DNA of 64,000 nt, taken from assembly GCA_028571685.1 (NCBI GenBank), contig CM053146.1, positions 68,667,431 to 68,731,430 of the forward strand, read 5' to 3'. The stretch comes from Heterohyrax brucei (lineage: Eukaryota; Chordata; Mammalia; Hyracoidea; Procaviidae). The stretch's first letter is position 1. Each line of letters begins with the position of its first letter. Shown piece after piece: positions 58,913 through 64,000 of this stretch. Below the pieces are notes generated by a model. It searched no databases and had not been told where the DNA came from. It worked only from the letters and a program-made list of their open reading frames with translations. A program made the translations under genes and the position numbers.

Positions 58913-58938
58913 AACAACCCAGTGTTGTAGAGTCAGAT
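58913..58938 (-). repeat. Ultra-short AfroSINE tail fragment in L1
   Basis: CAACAACCCAGTGTTGTAGA then GTCAGA interrupts L1 ORF2 between TTGGAT and ACCTAAATATAAAG. In the neighbouring L1s the text is GGATCAAAGACC or GCATCAAAGACC, so a few L1 bases were lost. Confidence 0.55.
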
Positions 58939-60578
58939 CACCTAAATATAAAGTCTGAAACAATAAAGCTCATCCAAGATAAAATAGGACCAAGAATGGC
59001 TGTTTTAATACTCAATGCAGACAGACTTCAAATCTGACAAACAAAGCAACATCAACAAAAAGATAAATGTGAACTACTAAGAATCAAACACTTTTGCTCA
59101 TCCAAAGACTTCATCAAAAGAATTAAAAGACCACCTACAGAATGGGAAAAAATATTTGGCAACTATACATCATACTGACATCTCATCTCTGTAATCTGTA
59201 AGGCATTACAAAATATCAACAAGAAAAGGATAAACAATCCAATTAAGCTACGAGTGAAGGAGATAGACATTTCTCTAAAGAGGATATCCGGGAAGCCAAA
59301 CGACACATGCAGAATTGCTCACAATTATTAGCTATTAAAGAAATTCAAATCAAAACTACAATGAGATACCATCTCACCCCAACAAGGTTGGCTGTGATCC
59401 AAAAGACACAAAACAACAAATGCTGGAGAGGCTGTGGATAAATTGGAACTCTCCTACACTGCTGGTGGGATAGTAAAATGGTACAACCTCTTTGGAAAAC
59501 AATCTGGCACTTCCTTAAAAAGCTGGAAATAGGTGTAACATTTGATCCTGTATTTCCACTGCTTGGAATTTATCCTTCAGAAACAAATGTTGTCACATGA
59601 ACAAACACACATACACGGATGTTTATTGCAGCACAGTCCACAATAGCAAAAAGTTGGAATCAACTGTGATGGGAATCAACAGATGAGTGGCTAAGCAAGC
59701 TACAGTACATATACTCAATGGAACACTATGCTATGATAAAAAACAAAAAACAAAGGCAATTTTAGAAAACATCTCATAACATGGTCTCATTTGGAAGAGA
59801 CCATGCTGAATGAAATCAATCAGTATCAAAAGGACAAATTTTGTATGAGACCCCCGTTATAAGAACTTAACAAGAGAATTATCCTTAGAAGAAAGTGACT
59901 GTGTTGGCTACATGGGTGGGTGGAAGACTGAGGGCTTATCATAGATGAGATAATTGATAGATGTTAGAAGTTTTATTTTTTCACTGTAATTAATTAAAAA
60001 AAAAAAAAAAGGTTAACCAGCTGGAAGAGATCCATACTCATGCCCATTCCAAAGAAAACTGCCCCAACAAAGTGGGGAAATTATTGAATAGTATCATTAT
60101 TTTGCACTTAGGTACAATTTTGCTGAAGGCAGTTCAAAAATGACTGCAGCAGCACCTCAATGGGGAACTGCCAGAAATTCATGCTCTATTAAGAAGAGGA
60201 TATGGACAAGAGATATCATTGCTGATGTCAGATGTATCTTGGCTGAAAGCAGACATTACCAGAAAGGTGTCTAACGATGTTTTCTTGACTCTGAAAAGGC
60301 AATTGACTCTGCAGATCCTAACAATTTATGAACAACATTGTGAAGAATGAGAATTCTACAATTAATTACACTCATGAGGAACTTGTACATAGAACGAGAG
60401 GCAGCCATTCAAACAGAACAAGGGGATGTTCCATTTATGTTTAAAATCAGGAAAAGTGTGCATTATATCTGGGTCCTTTCACCATAATTATTCAATCTGT
60501 ATGCTGAACAAACAATCTGAGTAGCTGGACTATATTCTGAAGAACAAGACATCAGGAGTGGAGGAACATTCAGCATGG

Positions 60579-61208
60579 TGTTATTAATTAATTTTGTGTG
60601 TGGCCTTTCTAACCACGGTCCTTTAACTCCCCCACAGGTGACTGTGTGGTAGGATAATAACGGCCTACCAAGGGAATTGGTCAGTTAAAAGTGATCCCAT
60701 TTCAGAACAGGGAGGAGCCTACCACCACCAAGGAATGGTGGACCCATCACCAGAGAACCAACAGCAGAGACTCACCAGCAAAGGCCTAGCATCAGGAGAT
60801 GGTGTGGTGGGCTTCTGGGCCCATGGAGAGAGAAAACTGAGTGCCTTTGGCAGAGGCTGGGGGCCAGGGTAAGATGTGCCTTCAAACAAATTTAAGAGGA
60901 GGCTATTCTGACGGAAGAACTGTATCCTCAGTATTCTTGAGCCTGAATTGTAGCTGTTACTTTCCTCATAAACTCCATAACTGTATGTTCTGTTAGTTCT
61001 GCATGTCTATTGCAATGAATTGCTGAACCCAGTAGAGCACCATGGGAGGTATGGTTAGCGTCAGAATTTGAAGAGGTGATAGGGATGCACGTATGAATTT
61101 TGCCTCATAAGAATCTGCCTTGAGCTGTTGATCTTCATTCTCCTGCCCTTTCACTGGATTACAGGAGGTTAGACACTGCCCCCAAGTGATTTTTACATTA
61201 ATTTGTCA
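60579..61208 (+). mobile_element. Putative solitary ERV LTR, family not identified
   Basis: The RTE is interrupted by about 630 bp that begin TGTTATTAATTAATTTTGTG and end near TTACATTAATTTGTCA. Inside are GGAGGAGCCTACCACCACCA, CTTGAGCCTGAATTGTAGCT and a degenerate polyadenylation segment CTCATAAACTCCATAACTG followed by GTT/TGT-rich DNA, a layout typical of an LTR. It resembles LTRs I vaguely recall from elephant ERVs. Possible diverged flanking repeats are CAGCATGG (60571-60578) and CTGTATGG (61214-61221); the end is uncertain by several bases. Confidence 0.6.
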
Positions 61209-61895
61209 ACTTTCTGTATGGATTACTCATGAACAGAAAGAACACAAAAATCATCACAACTGGACTGATAAACAACATCATGATAAACCAAGAAGATGGA
61301 TTTCCTTTTACTTGGATCTACAATCAACACCCATGTAAGCAGCAGTCAGTAATTCAAATGATGTATTGCATTAGGAAATTCAGCTGCAAAATAACTCTTC
61401 AAATAGTTAAAAAATGAGGGCACCACTTTGAGAATTAAAGTACTCCTGACCCAAGCCATGGTATTTCCAGTCACCTTATATACATGAAAAAGCTGCACAA
61501 TGAATAAAGACAATCTAAGAAGAACCCATGCCTTTGAATTATGGTGTTGACAAAAAATATTAAATATGCCCTGGACTGCCAGAAGAATGGGGAAAAATCT
61601 AACTTGGGAGAATTACAGCTAGAATGCTCCTTAGTGGTAAAGATGGCAAGACTTTTTCTCTGGAACTTTGGACATGCAATAAGGAGGTACCAGTCCTTGG
61701 AGAAAGACCTCCTACTCAGTAAAGACAAGGGTCGGGCAAAAAGAGGAAAACCCTGTACAAGATAGATTGACACAGTGGCTGTGACAATGGGCTCAAACAC
61801 AGAGGCAGGTGTTAGGGCCACACAGGACAAGGCAGTATTTCATTATGCTGTCCAGAGGTCCCTACGAGTCAAGACTGACTTGATGGCACTAGCAA

Positions 61896-64000
61896 GATAA
61901 ATATAATTCTTTTAAAAATGTGTCATTTCACTCATCCAAAAAATAATAAAAGGAGCTGTTTGGATCATTCCAAGTGAATGCCCAAATACCCTACATATCA
62001 CCAACTAAAAGAAAATTACTTTACGTTTGCAATGTTTTTATATTAAAGTATCAAAGATCATGATTTTGTAGGAACTACACCATTTCTTTGGTCAGACATT
62101 GATCTTTCTTCCTAAGTTCAATTATAACATTAATTAGAATGCCTTTATGTTAAATTTAAAAGATCTAAATGAAGCTTCAGTATAAAATTATATCAGACAG
62201 CAAAATATAACAGCTGAAGTTTTTGCCCTTTGGTACAGATTGGGATGATTTTTAAAATAAGCATCCCCTTATAATGACATTCTCTGAAGCACTGTACAGA
62301 GAAGGCAGTTTAATGACCAGCTCACCAGCTTCTTGTTAGTGATGTTGTAATTCAAATGAACTGTATGAATTATCTCTGTATTTCTGAAAAAAATAGCAAT
62401 AAGTTAAATACAGAATATGGCTCTAGAATAATTTTTTTCTCTGAGTAACTTGAAGAAGTGCTGAGTTTATAGGGCATGTGGTCGGAATACCCATGGCAGT
62501 GCACACAGTACAGGCTAAGAAGACAGCAGACATTGCTTTTCTGTTGAAAGGAGAGCACATGGTGAAGTGGTAATGTAGTTAACGGGACAGTGCTACATCA
62601 TGTGTTCTGCTGCCAGAGAAAAATTCAAGAGACCAGGGATTCTTAGCACATTCATTTGAAATGGATCATACTAAGAAAGAAAAGCTGAATTCTGTAATAA
62701 AAATAGAATGGATCACAATAGTCAAGTTGTCAGTTGGGGTCCTGCATAATGGAAAGCAATGTTTGGCTTCAGCTGAGTTTGTGCCAGGTAAGCCTTGCAG
62801 GGCAAAGGTGTTTTCTTTTCCTTTTTTTTTTCAATGTCAGAGCTCTGATTACACAATGGGAAGCATACCATGCTTGAAGATAGTCTTGCAACTTTGTGGT
62901 GTTGTTTGTGAAATTGAAATTTGGACTCTTTCTAGCTCCCTTCTAAGTTAAAGGCATATGGCACTCATTTTTGTCCTAAAATTTTGGCTCAATCATTAAT
63001 TTCTGGAGTTGATAGCATATAGTAACATAACTCTTTTCTAATATGGAGCCAACTAAAGAATTTAGGTTACGTAAAACCAAAAGCCTGTAGATTCCCTGAG
63101 TTGTAGCCTGGGCCTCCTCAGAAAGCAGAGCTTGAAACAAGGTTTTGTATGCAAGTGGCTTAGTTTAAAAATTAAGCTAGTCAAGAATTGATGGTCTGAC
63201 AGCCTGGAGGGTCCCCTGGGAATATGGCCTTGTTGCTACCCCAGATCTGAAACTAGTACTGAGGTAAACACTTCAATCTAAGGAGGAACTGGACTTAGGG
63301 CACAGAGTGAGTGTGCTTTATGGTTTTATACATTTATAGAAGGTTTCCCTGCTGGTTTCTTTCTAGAAGGGAGAGGGGAGAGTGGAGAGGAATGGACAGG
63401 TGTTTGTTTCGAGGATACTGGTAGTAAAGAGTGAAAAGGTGAAGTGTACTGTCACAGTGCGGGGAGAGCAGACAGAGTTGTAGAGAGACATGTATGCAAA
63501 ATAGACTTGGATTGTATACCTTCGCTTAATCCTAATAAAAAATATTTTTAAAAAAGAAATTAAGCCAGAGAACAGGAACAAGAGATGAAGAAGAATGGAA
63601 AGAGAAAAAGAAAACTTATGACAAGAGTGTATTCTTGATATGTTCTTCACCATGGGCTGTTGGCTGTTGATCCTCTAAAGAGCAGTGCAGAATTCATCTC
63701 AAAATTGTTTACCTGATGGAAGAGGAGAACAATGCTGCCCACGTGTGCAGCCTGGTCTTCACATTTTACAATAAAGGAAAACTAAAGAAACTTAGAGTGG
63801 AAAAGACTAAAGCATTTCACTCATGCTGGAAAAAGCCGGAGATAGAGCAGAATGCTATGCATTAAGGATCTCTCATAAGAACAAGTTTTCCAGCCTCTCC
63901 CTCTGCCCCCTACCATATTCTGGGAGACTGGAGGAAATGATATGTGTACAGACTTCTGAATTATTTAATGTCTCTCAATACTCCCCTGACAAATCATAGT
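61896..64000. other. Mostly unique sequence
   Basis: No gene is recognised. The segment near 63110-63180 (CTCAGAAAGCAGAGCTTGAA, CAAGTGGCTTAGTTT) may be part of a very old LTR-type repeat, but I cannot assign it. The frames at 62661-62951 and 63363-63653 (minus) show no known domain. Confidence 0.45.

Larger units (their letters stand above)
54053..60010 (+). mobile_element. Full-length-size L1 LINE with target duplications, nested in RTE
   Basis: The layout is a 5' UTR (about 54053-54830, including CAGCGGCCATCTGACCACCA at 54216), ORF1 (about 54850-55620), the intergenic spacer, ORF2 (about 56050-59200) and a short 3' UTR ending in A15 (59996-60010). The 13-mer GTTAGCCAGCTGG (54040-54052) returns as GTTAACCAGCTGG (60012-60024). 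About 5.96 kb lies between the repeats. RTE sequence continues across the site. All L1 frames carry stops or frameshifts. Confidence 0.9.
52023..61895 (+). mobile_element. Near full-length RTE-clade LINE split by three later insertions
   Basis: Own segments: 52023-52566 (5' leader and endonuclease start, with NVLGISELKW near 52470), 52736-54052 (endonuclease, linker and the start of the RT fingers), 60012-60578 (RT, with GTTTTCTTGACTCTGAAAAG for motif A) and about 61209-61895 (thumb, C-terminus, 3' core GACTGACTTGATGGCACTAG). An AfroSINE (52567-52735), an L1 (54053-60010) and an LTR (60579-61208) interrupt it. About 100 bp of RT, including the catalytic-box region, are lost at the LTR site. 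A run of 12 G lies at 53712-53723. Not functional. Confidence 0.85.

Noticed and set aside
1-64000. CRISPR array, operon, bacterial promoter or phage-type system
   Set aside because: The sequence is mammalian. Regular direct repeats with unique spacers are absent, and there is no dense coding.

Overview
The window is mammalian nuclear DNA from an afrotherian. It is AT-rich, has no convincing cellular gene, and is built largely from interspersed repeats. The lineage call rests on many copies of the tRNA-derived AfroSINE (conserved core close to CGTCGAGTCG..CCGACTCATAGCGACC) together with its partner RTE-type LINE, whose 3' end shares that core and finishes in an (AAC)n tail. L1 3' UTRs resemble those I remember from elephant. 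A paenungulate (elephant, hyrax or sirenian) is most likely; I cannot name the species. Family names come from memory of consensus sequences, not from a search.

Layout. 1-5.1 kb: AfroSINEs, minus-strand L1 pieces, a Tigger1-like DNA transposon, an RTE and a reverse-oriented MaLR provirus. 5.7-9.4 kb: AfroSINE, a decayed mariner, an RTE, an L1 3' end and microsatellites. 9.4-10.3 kb: unidentified and more GC-rich. 10.3-13.6 kb: near full-length minus-strand RTE carrying a nested L1. 13.6-17.7 kb: mostly unique. 17.7-22.9 kb: AfroSINEs, a provirus-like structure with mismatched LTRs, and a long ancient L1M 3' end. 24.4-28.0 kb: near full-length plus-strand RTE with a nested MLT2-like LTR. 28-31.5 kb: mostly unique. 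31.5-32.8 kb: L1/HAL1-like ORF1 containing a 213-bp foldback MITE. 35-46.1 kb: old L1, then two plus-strand L1s joined tail to head, one holding a nested RTE and the other a solitary LTR. 46-52 kb: mostly unique, with a MIR and an RTE. 52.0-61.9 kb: one RTE interrupted by an AfroSINE, a 6-kb L1 with target-site duplications, and an ERV-like LTR. 61.9-64 kb: unique.

Every recognised reading frame belongs to a retrotransposon or DNA transposon and is broken by stops, frameshifts or deletions. Nothing appears able to move on its own today, although one RTE fragment keeps its reverse-transcriptase catalytic box. The likely setting is an intergenic desert or a large intron. I found no new functional system. 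The most interesting signals are the nesting order, which gives relative ages, a set of very short AfroSINE tail fragments, and the apparently recombinant provirus.
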